A program made the translations under genes and the position numbers. Positions 8,148-16,047 of a DNA stretch of 26,748 bases are shown one piece after another (positions within the stretch are counted from its first letter, which is position 1; every line of letters begins with the position of its first letter). The notes beneath the pieces are model-generated. The model made no database searches, had not been told where the DNA came from, and saw only the letters and a program-made list of their open reading frames with translations. Origin of the DNA: Flavobacteriaceae bacterium (GTDB lineage: Bacteria; Bacteroidota; Bacteroidia; Flavobacteriales; Flavobacteriaceae); the NCBI GenBank assembly GCA_030829155.1, contig JAURBD010000010.1:1-26748 (forward strand). Direction: 5' to 3'.

Positions 8148-9621
8148 TCAACCCTAGAGATTTATTTTGAGGCAATTCAATGAACATGTTATTGTTTGCC
8201 TCATATTCTGGATCAAACATAGGAACTAAAACTTCCCCTTCTGGAGGGCTGTATTTACTTGATGCATTGATTTGGCTTAATGCCGCAGCAAGAAGGGACT
8301 CATCGGTTGAACCCAAAACGCCTAGATTTGTTGTTCTTTCTTTGAGGATAAGATCAGGGACAAGCCCGTTCCCATAGTCAGAAAAATCTACGCTGTTTGC
8401 CGATTTTACAACTATGGGTTGCATGGCATAGGTGTGATTTGAATTTTTGATCCGATTATTTGTATCGACATAATCATAAAGCGAAATTGAACCTACATTT
8501 TTCCCATAGGTGGTATCCCCAATATGAATAACGTTTACATGAGGTGCAAGCCCATTTATTAATAGTTCAGAAGCTGATGCACTTCGACCAGTAGCTAGTA
8601 CATAAACGTTGTTCAAATTTAAAGAGGGTAGGTTAACTCCATCTGCGGTCGCGCTTAGAAAATAATTATTCAATTCATAATCATCATTATCATTTGAATT
8701 GTTGTTTATTTCCTCGAAATAGGCTAAAAGCTTTGAGTTCCATACTTGTTTTGAAAAAATTTCATCGGTAAATTGTCCTGTAATCATGCTTGCAAGATAT
8801 ACACAGGTCTGTACAGATCCACCACCATTATATCTTAAATCCAATACTAAGTCTGTCACATTTTCTGCTGCAAATTCAGAAAAGGTATCGATTAAGTCTT
8901 GGTTAAATCCACTAAGAAATTTGTTGTACATCAGGTAAGCTACTTTTCGACTTCCTTCTTCCAAAATAATTTTTTTATGAATAGGGTTTTCTTGAAAGTT
9001 TTCAACCTTATCCAAAGTTACAGTCTCACCTGTACTGTCGAAAGATTCTGAAGCAGCGTTGTATTCTGCTAAACTTATGGTGTAGCTTAGTGAATCATCA
9101 TAAAGTAAACCTTTATAATTGGCAGGACTCAAATCTTGGTCATTTACAGCGGTTATAAAATCTCCACGCTCAATTCCTTTGATTGCAGCATCAGAATCGG
9201 GAAGGACGTAGGTAACTACAGCTACTAATTCGTTGCATCCTGTACACTGCCGCGTAACATAGAATTTCATTCCGTTGGAAGATGAAATTCCTGCAAGTTG
9301 ATTTTGAAGATTAACATAATCTTCATCAATCCAACTGAAACGATCATCAGGATGTTTTAAACTTTCAAAAAAATCTGAGGGATCCGTTGTTTCTTTAATA
9401 TAGCTTTCGTATTCTGCTGCATTATTTTTTTTTGAATCAGCTAAGTTTTCTACCTCTTCTTGCCAAAAGTAATATTGGTTTAATCCAGTCCAAATAAAAT
9501 CATTGATTTCTGTACTTGGATTTGATCCCAAATCCAATTCATTATCATCTCGATCATTTTTGGAGCAATTAGTCAATAAAGCAACAATTCCGAGGAGGCA
9601 AAACGTATTATGCTTATTCAT
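8137..9621 (-). CDS. S41-family (C-terminal processing type) serine peptidase, lipoprotein
   Basis: This is a predicted cell-envelope peptidase of 494 residues. It begins with a lipoprotein signal (LLGIVALLTNC, lipid Cys19). An N-terminal helical part with the DDRFSWIDEDY region typical of flavobacterial S41 proteins is followed by a PDZ-like segment (LPDSDAAIKGIERGDFI). The peptidase domain contains LVLDLRYNGGG (about 258-268), TGRSASASELL and YGKNVG. By comparison with the Ser430/Lys455 spacing in E. coli Prc, Ser349 and Lys374 are the likely catalytic pair. Two cysteines form a CTGC motif (126-129) just before the PDZ region. The true substrate is unknown. It converges on btuB with an 11-base overlap and is not obviously part of B12 uptake. 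A TAAATTTG box lies 24 bases before the ATG. Confidence 0.9.
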   Translation of the reverse strand: MNKHNTFCLLGIVALLTNCSKNDRDDNELDLGSNPSTEINDFIWTGLNQYYFWQEEVENLADSKKNNAAEYESYIKETTDPSDFFESLKHPDDRFSWIDEDYVNLQNQLAGISSSNGMKFYVTRQCTGCNELVAVVTYVLPDSDAAIKGIERGDFITAVNDQDLSPANYKGLLYDDSLSYTISLAEYNAASESFDSTGETVTLDKVENFQENPIHKKIILEEGSRKVAYLMYNKFLSGFNQDLIDTFSEFAAENVTDLVLDLRYNGGGSVQTCVYLASMITGQFTDEIFSKQVWNSKLLAYFEEINNNSNDNDDYELNNYFLSATADGVNLPSLNLNNVYVLATGRSASASELLINGLAPHVNVIHIGDTTYGKNVGSISLYDYVDTNNRIKNSNHTYAMQPIVVKSANSVDFSDYGNGLVPDLILKERTTNLGVLGSTDESLLAAALSQINASSKYSPPEGEVLVPMFDPEYEANNNMFIELPQNKSLGLINH

Positions 9622-9645
9622 ATATTACAATTTATTAAATGTTTT

Positions 9646-9653
9646 CAAATTTA
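9646..9653 (-). promoter_or_regulatory. -7 promoter box of the S41 peptidase gene
   Basis: TAAATTTG on the minus strand matches TANNTTTG exactly and ends 24 bases before the ATG at 9621. No clear TTG -33 element is present at the usual spacing. Confidence 0.4.
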
Positions 9654-9694
9654 AGGAACTCATTCAAATAAAGGAGCATTTTAAAATATATTCC

Positions 9695-9702
9695 TATACT
9701 TG
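9695..9702 (+). promoter_or_regulatory. Possible -7 promoter box of the DUF4252 gene
   Basis: TATACTTG differs from TANNTTTG at one position and ends 21 bases before the ATG at 9724, a spacing like that of rpsF in this window. A TTG inside it (9700) could be mistaken for a start codon. No -33 element was seen. Confidence 0.35.
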
Positions 9703-9723
9703 CAAATACAAAAACTATTCCAA

Positions 9724-10272
9724 ATGAAAAATGCATCCCTTTTACTGTCTTTCTTATTGTATTCTTGTCTTCTTTCAGCTCAAGATATTTTTGAGGAGTT
9801 CCAAAAAGATCCAGAAGCATCTTACATAAGTGTAAGTCCCAAAATGTTTGAAATGCTAGGAAAACTCAGTATCAATAATGATGACCCAAAAATGAACGGT
9901 TTTATTGAAATGGTTCAAAGTATGAAACATTTTAAGGTTTTAAGTACTAAAAATCCATCAATTGCAAAAAAAATGGATGTTTGGTTGACAAACCAATTAG
10001 TCGAAACTGATTTGGAAACCGTATTGAATTTAACAGAACAAGAGGTTGAAGTTCAGTTTTGCGTGGTTTTTGGGGAGCAAGAATCCAAAGTAGATCAGTT
10101 GGTTATGTTTGTTAAAGGAGCACAAAAATTTGCAGATCAAGAAGGACTTGATGTTTCTAATTTAGATTTTATTCTTTTGTTTATTGAAGGGAAAATTGAC
10201 TTGAATCAAGTTGCTACTCTTACTGAAATTGTAGATATCCCAGGAGGAAATTTTCTTAAAAAAATGAATTAA
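9724..10272 (+). CDS. Exported DUF4252-like protein of unknown function
   Basis: A 182-residue secreted protein with a clear signal peptide (MKNASLLLSFLLYSCLLSAQ) that would be cleaved after SAQ. The mature part begins FEEFQKDPEASYISVSPKMFEM and continues with a mixed alpha/beta pattern including MKHFKVLST. This resembles DUF4252, a Bacteroidota-specific exported family of unknown role. I chose the ATG at 9724 because it starts the signal peptide directly; an upstream TTG at 9700 in the same frame is part of a promoter-like box. DUF4252 genes are often found beside ECF sigma factors, but none is present here. The gene stands alone, divergent from the S41 peptidase gene, and its stop codon overlaps the convergent purB stop by 4 bases. 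Family assignment is moderately sure; no function can be given. Confidence 0.82.
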   Translation: MKNASLLLSFLLYSCLLSAQDIFEEFQKDPEASYISVSPKMFEMLGKLSINNDDPKMNGFIEMVQSMKHFKVLSTKNPSIAKKMDVWLTNQLVETDLETVLNLTEQEVEVQFCVVFGEQESKVDQLVMFVKGAQKFADQEGLDVSNLDFILLFIEGKIDLNQVATLTEIVDIPGGNFLKKMN

Positions 10273-11612
10273 ATTCCAGTGTAATTGAATGGAGATATCT
10301 TTTTTAACTCCACCTTAACTTTAGTGTCTATTTCAAGATTATCGATGAAGGAGTGAAAAGCTTCTTGATTGATTTCTTGATTCGTTCGTGTTAATCCTTT
10401 TAGCGCCTCGTATGGATTAGGGTAACCTTCACGCCTCAAGATGGTCTGAATTGCTTCTGCAACCACAGCCCAGTTTGAACTTAAGTCTTCCTCAATTTTT
10501 TTGGGATTCAATAAAAGTTTGTTAAGACCTTTTTGAGTCGATTGGAAAGCAATCAAGGCATGACCAAAGGGTACCCCAATATTTCTTAGAACAGTGCTGT
10601 CTGTTAGGTCTCTTTGAAGTCTCGATACAGGTAGCTTGCTAGCGAAATACTCAAAAAGTGCATTGGCAATTCCCAGATTTCCTTCTGAATTTTCAAAGTC
10701 AATAGGATTTACTTTGTGCGGCATTGCAGAGGAACCGACTTCTCCTTCAAGAATTTTTTGTTTGAAATAATCCATTGAAATATAGGTCCAAAAGTCTCGA
10801 TCTAGATCTATTATTATGGTGTTGATTCTTTTAAGTGCATCACATAATGCTGCAAAATAATCGTAGTGTTCTATTTGAGTGGTAGGGTAGGAATGGTGAA
10901 GTCCTAAACCATCTTCAACAAAATGGGTCCCAAAATTTTTCCAATTTGTTTCGGGGTATGCAATATGGTGAGCATTGAAATTTCCTGTTGCACCTCCAAA
11001 TTTTGCTGCGTGTGGTATGGCAAGTAAACTTTTTGTTTGATGTTCTAGACGATTTACATATACATAAATCTCTTTTCCTAATCGAGTAGGGGAAGCAGGT
11101 TGCCCATGTGTTCGAGCCAAAAGTGGAACTTCTTTATGTTCTTCTGCCAGTGTTCTTAGTACTTCAATTAAACTTTCTAATTCTGGTAAATAAACTTTTT
11201 CCAGGGCTTCCTTAATTGATATAGGGATTGCAGTATTGTTAATGTCCTGAGAAGTTAATCCAAAATGGATAAACTCTTTGTATTCTTGTAATTGAAGTTT
11301 ATCAAATTCTTTTTTTATGAAATACTCAACAGCTTTTACGTCGTGATTGGTTGTTTTTTCAATCTCTTTAATTTCAAGAGCATCATCTGCTGAAAAATGT
11401 TGATAAATAGAGCGTAATTCTTCGAATAGTGAAGGATTGAATGATTTTAGCTGAGGTAAGGGAAGCTCGCAGAGTGCAATAAAGTATTCTATTTCAACCC
11501 GAACTCGGTATTTAATCAGCGCTTCCTCTGAAAAGAAAGGGGAAAGGTTTTTGGTCTTTCCTCTGTAGCGACCATCCACTGGAGAAATTGCATTTAGCGT
11601 ATTGAGTTTCAT
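10269..11612 (-). CDS. purB: Adenylosuccinate lyase
   Basis: PurB catalyses two fumarate-releasing steps: SAICAR to AICAR in de novo purine synthesis and adenylosuccinate to AMP. The 447-residue protein starts MKLNTLNAISPVDGRYRGKT and carries TSQDINNTAIPISI, LLARTHGQPASPT and the superfamily signature SSAMPHKVNPIDFENSEGN (about residues 293-311), so it belongs to the E. coli-type PurB group. A TATCTTTG -7 box lies 17 bases upstream of the ATG. Its 3' end overlaps the convergent DUF4252 gene by 4 bases. Upstream lies a degraded gene that in related flavobacteria appears to be an intact neighbour of purB. Confidence 0.97.
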   Translation of the reverse strand: MKLNTLNAISPVDGRYRGKTKNLSPFFSEEALIKYRVRVEIEYFIALCELPLPQLKSFNPSLFEELRSIYQHFSADDALEIKEIEKTTNHDVKAVEYFIKKEFDKLQLQEYKEFIHFGLTSQDINNTAIPISIKEALEKVYLPELESLIEVLRTLAEEHKEVPLLARTHGQPASPTRLGKEIYVYVNRLEHQTKSLLAIPHAAKFGGATGNFNAHHIAYPETNWKNFGTHFVEDGLGLHHSYPTTQIEHYDYFAALCDALKRINTIIIDLDRDFWTYISMDYFKQKILEGEVGSSAMPHKVNPIDFENSEGNLGIANALFEYFASKLPVSRLQRDLTDSTVLRNIGVPFGHALIAFQSTQKGLNKLLLNPKKIEEDLSSNWAVVAEAIQTILRREGYPNPYEALKGLTRTNQEINQEAFHSFIDNLEIDTKVKVELKKISPFNYTGI

Positions 11613-11629
11613 AAGTTGAAATTAAAAAG

Positions 11630-11637
11630 CAAAGATA
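11630..11637 (-). promoter_or_regulatory. -7 promoter box of purB
   Basis: TATCTTTG on the minus strand matches TANNTTTG exactly and ends 17 bases before the purB ATG. CTG lies 17 bases further upstream at the -33 position, one mismatch from TTG. Confidence 0.5.
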
Positions 11638-11660
11638 AGGTTCTTAGGTGAAAACAGAAA

Positions 11661-12186
11661 TCAAATAGGCATGATTTGTCTCAGAACAGATTTAAATGCT
11701 GTTAAGCTCTTTTTAGATGTATGCATTTAGTTCTCCCGACACCCATTCATGGTGATTTTTGAAATAAACAAGTATTTTGATTACAAAAACTTTGGGTGCT
11801 ACTTTTTTAGCTTTAAGAAGGGTATCGAAATATTTCTTGATAATTTGGTCCTTAGTTTTTGAGTCCATCCGTTCCCTATTTTGGAAATCTTGCTATGATG
11901 TAACAAAAGTTTTGCGAATGGACGTCTTTTATTTTCATTGGTTTTATGTTTAAAAGCTTTTATATATTTTATAAAATAGGACACAAAATCAATGCGTTTT
12001 TCTTTATCACCAAACGTCCCAGTAACCTGAGGCAACAACATTCTTTCTGTTTTGTTCTTTTGAAAAAACAAGTTCAATCAGTTCATCTATTAATTTTGGA
12101 TGTTTCTTTATTAGTTGAGCCCCTTTATCTCAATCCTCTATTGAGCCATAATACGAATGCAAATCATCTTTAAGATTTGGTGTTCT
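11661..12186 (-). pseudogene. Decayed gene for a purB-adjacent helical protein family
   Basis: This 580-base gap between purB and the next gene has no intact gene, but a continuous homologous protein can be pieced together on the minus strand by switching between two frames. Segment 1 (about 12186-12010) reads LHSYYGSIED-stop-DKGAQLIKKHPKLIDELIELVF; the stop (TGA at 12132-12130) could be CGA (Arg) mutated. Segment 2 (about 11996-11874) contains RIDFVSYFIKYIKAFKHKT then RRPFAKLLLHHSKI. Segment 3 (11868-11713) contains IIKKYFDTLLKAKKVAPKVF and HHEWVSGEL. Segment 4 (11720-11661) reads KKSLTAFKSVLRQIMPI-stop. In order these match, from memory, a flavobacterial helical-repeat protein of about 170-200 residues often found beside purB (PELFPELLELVF, AVRPVAKICE, KVAAKVYAMETLYLLGKEH, SAAFKARARQI). 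At least three frame changes and one nonsense codon are needed. The short open frames here on either strand are not separate genes. Family recall is unverified. Confidence 0.72.
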
Positions 12187-12193
12187 AATTGAA

Positions 12194-12970
12194 CTAGAGT
12201 TGAAGGACTTTGAATTCTTCGTAACATCCGCTAATAGCCTCTAAAATTTGTAAATCGTTAGCTTCTAGTATGAATGCTTTTGAATAATTGCAATTTCGCA
12301 AAATCTCTTCGAGATTTACTCGATTGATTCCGAGCAACTGTATCAACACTTCTCGGTCAAATTTTGAGGCTAACAGCCTTTTGATCTCATCGTCTGCCCT
12401 CATTTTTTTTAGTTTCCTCATTTGTGCTGGATTTTTACCAAATAGGTTGTATAAAAAATCTGCTGGATTGAAAAGCGCACCAACTGCTTTTGCTATAGAA
12501 GATCTATTTCTATTTCCAGCCTCATATCCTCCTGAGGGAAGTCCCTGTATGTTGTATCTACCGGCTGGGTTTAGAGGAACATTTTTTACATCAATATCCA
12601 AATAACCTGTGAGTTGATAAGGCCGTAAGACAACTTCCTCTAAAGCAAAGGCTAAGACGGTTAGTTTGAATTTTGGATTTTCAAATTTTAACATGTCAGC
12701 AGTTACAGCAACTTTGAATGGTTTGAAACCCAGATAGGAAAAGTATAGGGTGTCTTTGGCTTTTGCTTCTATTTCGAAAACTCCCTTTTCGTCGGAGGTG
12801 GTTCCTACAATTGTACTGAGGTTGAGCACATGAACCCCATTCATTGTATTTTTGGTGATTTCGTTTTCTACAATTCCTTTGAGAATTTTACGCTCATTTT
12901 CTTGGGAAACAGCAATACTTGAGTAGAGTGTTAATAGGGTGAGAATTAATCTGTAAAATTTGATGCTCAT
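12194..12970 (-). CDS. Exported CarboxypepD_reg-like domain protein of unknown function
   Basis: A 258-residue exported protein. The signal peptide ends near SIAVSQ (about residue 22). Residues about 25-110 form a carboxypeptidase-regulatory-like (CarboxypepD_reg) beta-sandwich: LKGIVENEITKNTMNGVHVL, GTTSDEKGVFEIEAKAKDTL, FSYLGFKP. This domain usually forms the N-terminus of SusC/TonB receptors, but here no receptor follows. The C-terminal 140 residues instead hold NVPLNPAGRYNIQGLPSGGY, a basic segment (PAQMRKLKKMRADDEIKRLL) and a helical end with NRVNLEEILRNCNYSKAFIL. It looks like a stand-alone flavobacterial family; I do not know a function. A TATTTTTG box ends 4 bases before the ATG, so the mRNA may be leaderless. 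The helicase terminator lies just upstream. Confidence 0.82.
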   Translation of the reverse strand: MSIKFYRLILTLLTLYSSIAVSQENERKILKGIVENEITKNTMNGVHVLNLSTIVGTTSDEKGVFEIEAKAKDTLYFSYLGFKPFKVAVTADMLKFENPKFKLTVLAFALEEVVLRPYQLTGYLDIDVKNVPLNPAGRYNIQGLPSGGYEAGNRNRSSIAKAVGALFNPADFLYNLFGKNPAQMRKLKKMRADDEIKRLLASKFDREVLIQLLGINRVNLEEILRNCNYSKAFILEANDLQILEAISGCYEEFKVLQL

Positions 12971-12974
12971 AGTA

Positions 12975-12982
12975 CAAAAATA
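12975..12982 (-). promoter_or_regulatory. -7 promoter box 4 bases before a start codon
   Basis: TATTTTTG on the minus strand matches TANNTTTG exactly and is followed by TACT and then the ATG at 12970. No TTG is at the expected -33 position, which falls inside the helicase terminator hairpin. Confidence 0.45.
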
Positions 12983-12987
12983 GCAAG

Positions 12988-13016
12988 AAAAAGTTTTTAC
13001 CTCTGGTAAAAACTTT
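12988..13016 (-). terminator. Rho-independent terminator of the DEAD-box helicase gene
   Basis: A perfect 12-bp stem (13016-13005 with 13001-12990 on the minus strand, AAAGTTTTTACC and its complement) closes a 3-base loop and is followed by a T run ending at 12988. It lies 26 bases after the helicase stop. The T run is short (five, partly within the stem). Confidence 0.75.
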
Positions 13017-13042
13017 ATTTTGTTGGAAAATTAACAAAGTCA

Positions 13043-14920
13043 TTAAGATCTTGATCTACGACCAAATCCTAACGGTTTATTAGCTTTCGGTCCATAGGAT
13101 GATTTAGCTCCCGAATGAGATCTTCTTGATGAGGATGTATTACGGTCATTTTTTTTGGAATCAGGATTGTTGTCAAAACTTCTGCGTTTGTTTTTGTCAT
13201 AACTTTTTCCTGAATCTCTAGATCCTTTATGTTTCTTTTTATTACCTCTAGAACCTTCATCTTTATTGTAGCTTCTTCTTTTACTTCCGCCGTTGCCTCT
13301 TCCACCTCTACCTCTTGGTCCTTTTTCTGAAACTTCTACATTAATGAAACGTCCATTTAGCTGAAAATCAGTGAACTTTTCAAGAACTTTTTCACGAAAA
13401 CTGTTGTGGGTATTAAAAAAAGAAAAACTTTCCATTACATCAACATGAAAGACATCATCTTTACCGATTTCCAGGGTTTCTTTGAGAAAGTCCTTCAGCT
13501 TTGTCCAGTTGTAGTCATCACGTTCTCCGACATTAATAAAGTAGCGGGTTGTGTCTTTTTTGTTGTGTTTTACTCCTTCCGAAGGATTGTCTTCAAACTT
13601 ACTGTTAAGATCTTTTGCTTTTTTGTAATAATTATGAAAGCGGGCAAATTCAACAGATACTAGTCGTTGAATAAGCTCTTCTTTGGTCAGTTCGTTTAAT
13701 TCAGATTCTACCTTTGGGAGATAATTAAAAATTTCCTCGTTTACTTCTGTGTTTTTTATTTTTTGAGCTAAGGAGTATAATTGAGTTTCACAAATTTCTA
13801 TTCCAGTCGGAATTTTTTTTAACTCAATTTTTGCTTGAATAATCTTTTCAATCGTACGGATTTTTCGTGATTCACTTTGAGTAACTATTATCATGGAAAC
13901 CCCTTGATTTCCAGCACGACCTGTTCGACCACTCCTATGTGTGTAGGTTTCTATTTCGTCTGGTAATTGATAATTGATTACATGAGTAATATTATCAACG
14001 TCAATTCCACGGGCGGCTACATCTGTAGCAACCAACATCTGAATTTGTTTGTTTCTGAAAGACTTCATTACCATGTCTCTTTGGTTCTGACTCAAGTCAC
14101 CGTGCAAAGCCCCTGCACTGTATCCGTCTTCAATAAGTTTTTCGGCTACGTTTTGAGTATCACGTTTAGTTCTACAAAATATTACAGAAAAAATATCAGG
14201 GTGAGCATCTGCAAGGCGTCTGAGTGCGGGGTATCGATCTCTTCCACTTACTTTGTAATATTCATGACTTACGTTTTTGGTTCCTGCATTTTTTGAACCT
14301 ACCGTAATTTCCTCTGGATTATACATGAATTTTTTTGCAATCACAGAAACTTCTTTTGGCATGGTTGCCGAAAAAAGCCAGGTACTTTTATCGTCAGGTG
14401 TATGCGAAAGAATTTCAGTGATGTCTTCAAAAAAGCCCATGTTGAGCATTTCATCTGCTTCGTCTAAAACACAGTATTCAATTTTAGATACATTAACAAG
14501 TTTTCTGCGAATCATGTCTTGCATTCGACCTGGAGTAGCAACTAATATTTGCGCCCCTTTTTTTACTGCTTTAGCTTGATCGGTAATACTTGCGCCGCCA
14601 TAAATAGCAACTACATTTATTCCTTTCATGTGCTTAGAATAGTTTTTGAGCTCTTGGGTTATTTGCAAACAGAGTTCTCGGGTAGGAGAGAGTATCAATC
14701 CTTGAGTGGTTCTGCTTTTAAGTTCAATTTTTTGAAGCATTGGGAAACCAAACGCTGCGGTTTTACCTGTCCCTGTTTGTGCTAAAGAAACTACATCTGT
14801 TTCTTTTTTAAGGAGGATGGGAATTGTTTTTTCTTGAACTTCGGATGGGTGTTCAAATCCCATGTCTTTTGCAGCCTGTAACAAGGCTTCGTTTAGACCA
14901 AGGTCGTGGAATGTTGTCAT
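13043..14920 (-). CDS. DEAD-box ATP-dependent RNA helicase (DeaD/CsdA-like)
   Basis: This is a cytoplasmic RNA helicase likely acting on structured mRNA or ribosome assembly. The 625 residues show all core motifs: the Q-motif around GFEHPSEVQEKTIP (21-34), Walker A AQTGTGKT (47-54), PTRELC, TPGRMQDM, DEAD (153-156), SAT (184-186), FCRTKRD, ATDVAARGIDV and HRSGRTGRAG (328-337). A DbpA-type RNA-binding domain follows (about 458-531: YFINVGERDDYNWTKLKDFL to GRFINVEV). The last 90 residues are a low-complexity, very basic tail rich in Arg, Gly, Lys and Ser, probably disordered and RNA-binding. A TACCTTTG box ends 5 bases before the ATG. It has its own terminator downstream and lies 62 bases after rdgB on the same strand. 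It resembles DeaD/CsdA more than RhlE because of the DbpA domain. Confidence 0.95.
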   Translation of the reverse strand: MTTFHDLGLNEALLQAAKDMGFEHPSEVQEKTIPILLKKETDVVSLAQTGTGKTAAFGFPMLQKIELKSRTTQGLILSPTRELCLQITQELKNYSKHMKGINVVAIYGGASITDQAKAVKKGAQILVATPGRMQDMIRRKLVNVSKIEYCVLDEADEMLNMGFFEDITEILSHTPDDKSTWLFSATMPKEVSVIAKKFMYNPEEITVGSKNAGTKNVSHEYYKVSGRDRYPALRRLADAHPDIFSVIFCRTKRDTQNVAEKLIEDGYSAGALHGDLSQNQRDMVMKSFRNKQIQMLVATDVAARGIDVDNITHVINYQLPDEIETYTHRSGRTGRAGNQGVSMIIVTQSESRKIRTIEKIIQAKIELKKIPTGIEICETQLYSLAQKIKNTEVNEEIFNYLPKVESELNELTKEELIQRLVSVEFARFHNYYKKAKDLNSKFEDNPSEGVKHNKKDTTRYFINVGERDDYNWTKLKDFLKETLEIGKDDVFHVDVMESFSFFNTHNSFREKVLEKFTDFQLNGRFINVEVSEKGPRGRGGRGNGGSKRRSYNKDEGSRGNKKKHKGSRDSGKSYDKNKRRSFDNNPDSKKNDRNTSSSRRSHSGAKSSYGPKANKPLGFGRRSRS

Positions 14921-14925
14921 TGCTG

Positions 14926-14933
14926 CAAAGGTA
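14926..14933 (-). promoter_or_regulatory. -7 promoter box 5 bases before the helicase start codon
   Basis: TACCTTTG on the minus strand is an exact TANNTTTG match, followed by CAGCA and the ATG at 14920. No TTG -33 element was seen. Transcription would begin at or beside the start codon. Confidence 0.45.
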
Positions 14934-14982
14934 CTGTTAATTATCGAGTATATGTTTCTTTATTTATTCTTTAATTTTTTGT

Positions 14983-15567
14983 TTAAACAACTGTATTTAA
15001 TTTGTCTAAAAATATAGTGAATGCTTTTGCCCTATGACTAATTCTGTTTTTAATTTCTTTACCTAATTCTGCAAAAGTTTTTGAATGACCTTCTGGTATG
15101 AAAATAGGGTCATAACCAAATCCACCCTCCCCTCTTTTTTCTTTAATAATAGTCCCTCTTATTTTGCCTTCACATATAAACTCTTTTCCTTCAATATTAG
15201 CTGCAATTATGGTTCTGAATTGTGCAGTTTGATCTTTTTTATTTAAAAGATTTACCCAAACTTTTTGAATGTTTTTTTCATTGTTTTTTTCTGACCCAGC
15301 ATAACGAGCTGAGTACACTCCTGGTGCTCCGTCAAGAGCGTCAACCTCTAATCCTGAATCGTCAGCAAAGCAATCAAATCCGTATTTATTTTTTATGTAG
15401 TCTACTTTTATTTTGGCATTTTCTTCCAGAGTGGTTCCTATTTCTTCTATTTCTTCTATACAATTAATGTCCTTTAAGCTAAGCAGCTCAATTTGAGGTG
15501 GAACTAATTCTTGAATCTCTTTTATTTTATTTGGGTTGTGTGTAGCGAAGACAAGTTTTTGTTTCAT
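14983..15567 (-). CDS. rdgB: Non-canonical purine NTP pyrophosphatase (RdgB/HAM1 family)
   Basis: This enzyme hydrolyses ITP, dITP and XTP to monophosphates and pyrophosphate, keeping deaminated purines out of DNA and RNA. The 194-residue protein has the family landmarks FATHNPNKIKEIQEL at the N-terminus (substrate binding), FADDSGLEVDALDGAPGVYSAR (about 66-87; the DDSGL segment holds the catalytic Asp), GEGGFGYDPIFIPEG (about 147-161) and the C-terminal ISHRAKA. The length is normal. It starts 2 bases after rlmH on the same strand and is almost certainly cotranscribed with it. Confidence 0.96.
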   Translation of the reverse strand: MKQKLVFATHNPNKIKEIQELVPPQIELLSLKDINCIEEIEEIGTTLEENAKIKVDYIKNKYGFDCFADDSGLEVDALDGAPGVYSARYAGSEKNNEKNIQKVWVNLLNKKDQTAQFRTIIAANIEGKEFICEGKIRGTIIKEKRGEGGFGYDPIFIPEGHSKTFAELGKEIKNRISHRAKAFTIFLDKLNTVV

Positions 15568-15569
15568 TT

Positions 15570-16043
15570 TTAGCGATGATGATAAGGTTCGTTTCTTAAT
15601 ATGGTATTGGCTCGATACAATTGTTCAATAAAGAACAAGCGGATCATTTGATGTGAAAATGTCATCTTGGAGAGCGAAATTTTGGCAGTGTATTTGTTAA
15701 GAACGATTTTGTTAAAACCATAGGGACCTCCTATGACAAAAACCAAACGTTTACATCCCGAACTCATTTTTTTATTCAAAAATTCTGAAAAGTTTACCGA
15801 AGAGAATTGTTTTCCTTTTTCATCCAACAAAACAACAATATCAGAAGGTTTGAGCTGTTTTTCGATTAAAAGAGCTTCTTTTGTTTTTTGTTGGTCTTGA
15901 GAAAGATTTTTGGCATCCTTTATGTCTGGGATATATAGAAAGCTAAATTTGATGTAGTGTTTTAACCTGTTTTCATAGTTAGAAATTATTTTCCGCAATT
16001 CTAAATCGTCTGTTTTTCCGATGCATATTAGCTTTATTTCCAT
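15570..16043 (-). CDS. rlmH: 23S rRNA (pseudouridine1915-N3)-methyltransferase RlmH
   Basis: RlmH is a SPOUT methyltransferase that methylates pseudouridine 1915 in helix 69 of 23S rRNA on the assembled 70S ribosome, using S-adenosylmethionine. The 157-residue protein has the normal size. Recognisable segments are KLICIGKTDD at the start, VVLLDEKGKQFSSVNFSEFL, the SAM-binding knot loop FVIGGPYGFN, and the C-terminal knot LSKMTFSHQMIRLFFIEQLY followed by YHHR. A TAATTTTG box ends 4 bases before the ATG, suggesting a leaderless rlmH-rdgB transcript. Confidence 0.97.
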   Translation of the reverse strand: MEIKLICIGKTDDLELRKIISNYENRLKHYIKFSFLYIPDIKDAKNLSQDQQKTKEALLIEKQLKPSDIVVLLDEKGKQFSSVNFSEFLNKKMSSGCKRLVFVIGGPYGFNKIVLNKYTAKISLSKMTFSHQMIRLFFIEQLYRANTILRNEPYHHR

Positions 16044-16047
16044 AGAT

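Noticed and set aside
11799..12077. A 92-codon minus-strand open frame
   Set aside because: Only its middle matches the reconstructed protein; the ends are out of frame with the rest. It is a fragment of the pseudogene, not a gene.
11946..12173. A 75-codon plus-strand open frame in the purB upstream gap
   Set aside because: It is antisense to the pseudogene, has no promoter box or recognisable protein, and its codons mirror the minus-strand remnant.
13069..13305. A 78-codon open frame overlapping the helicase 3' end
   Set aside because: It is the shifted reading of the low-complexity basic tail; no independent start signal or known protein was seen.
14934..14990. TTGTTTAAACAA palindrome after rdgB as a terminator
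   Set aside because: The stem is short and A/T-only, with no T-tract in the right orientation on the minus strand.
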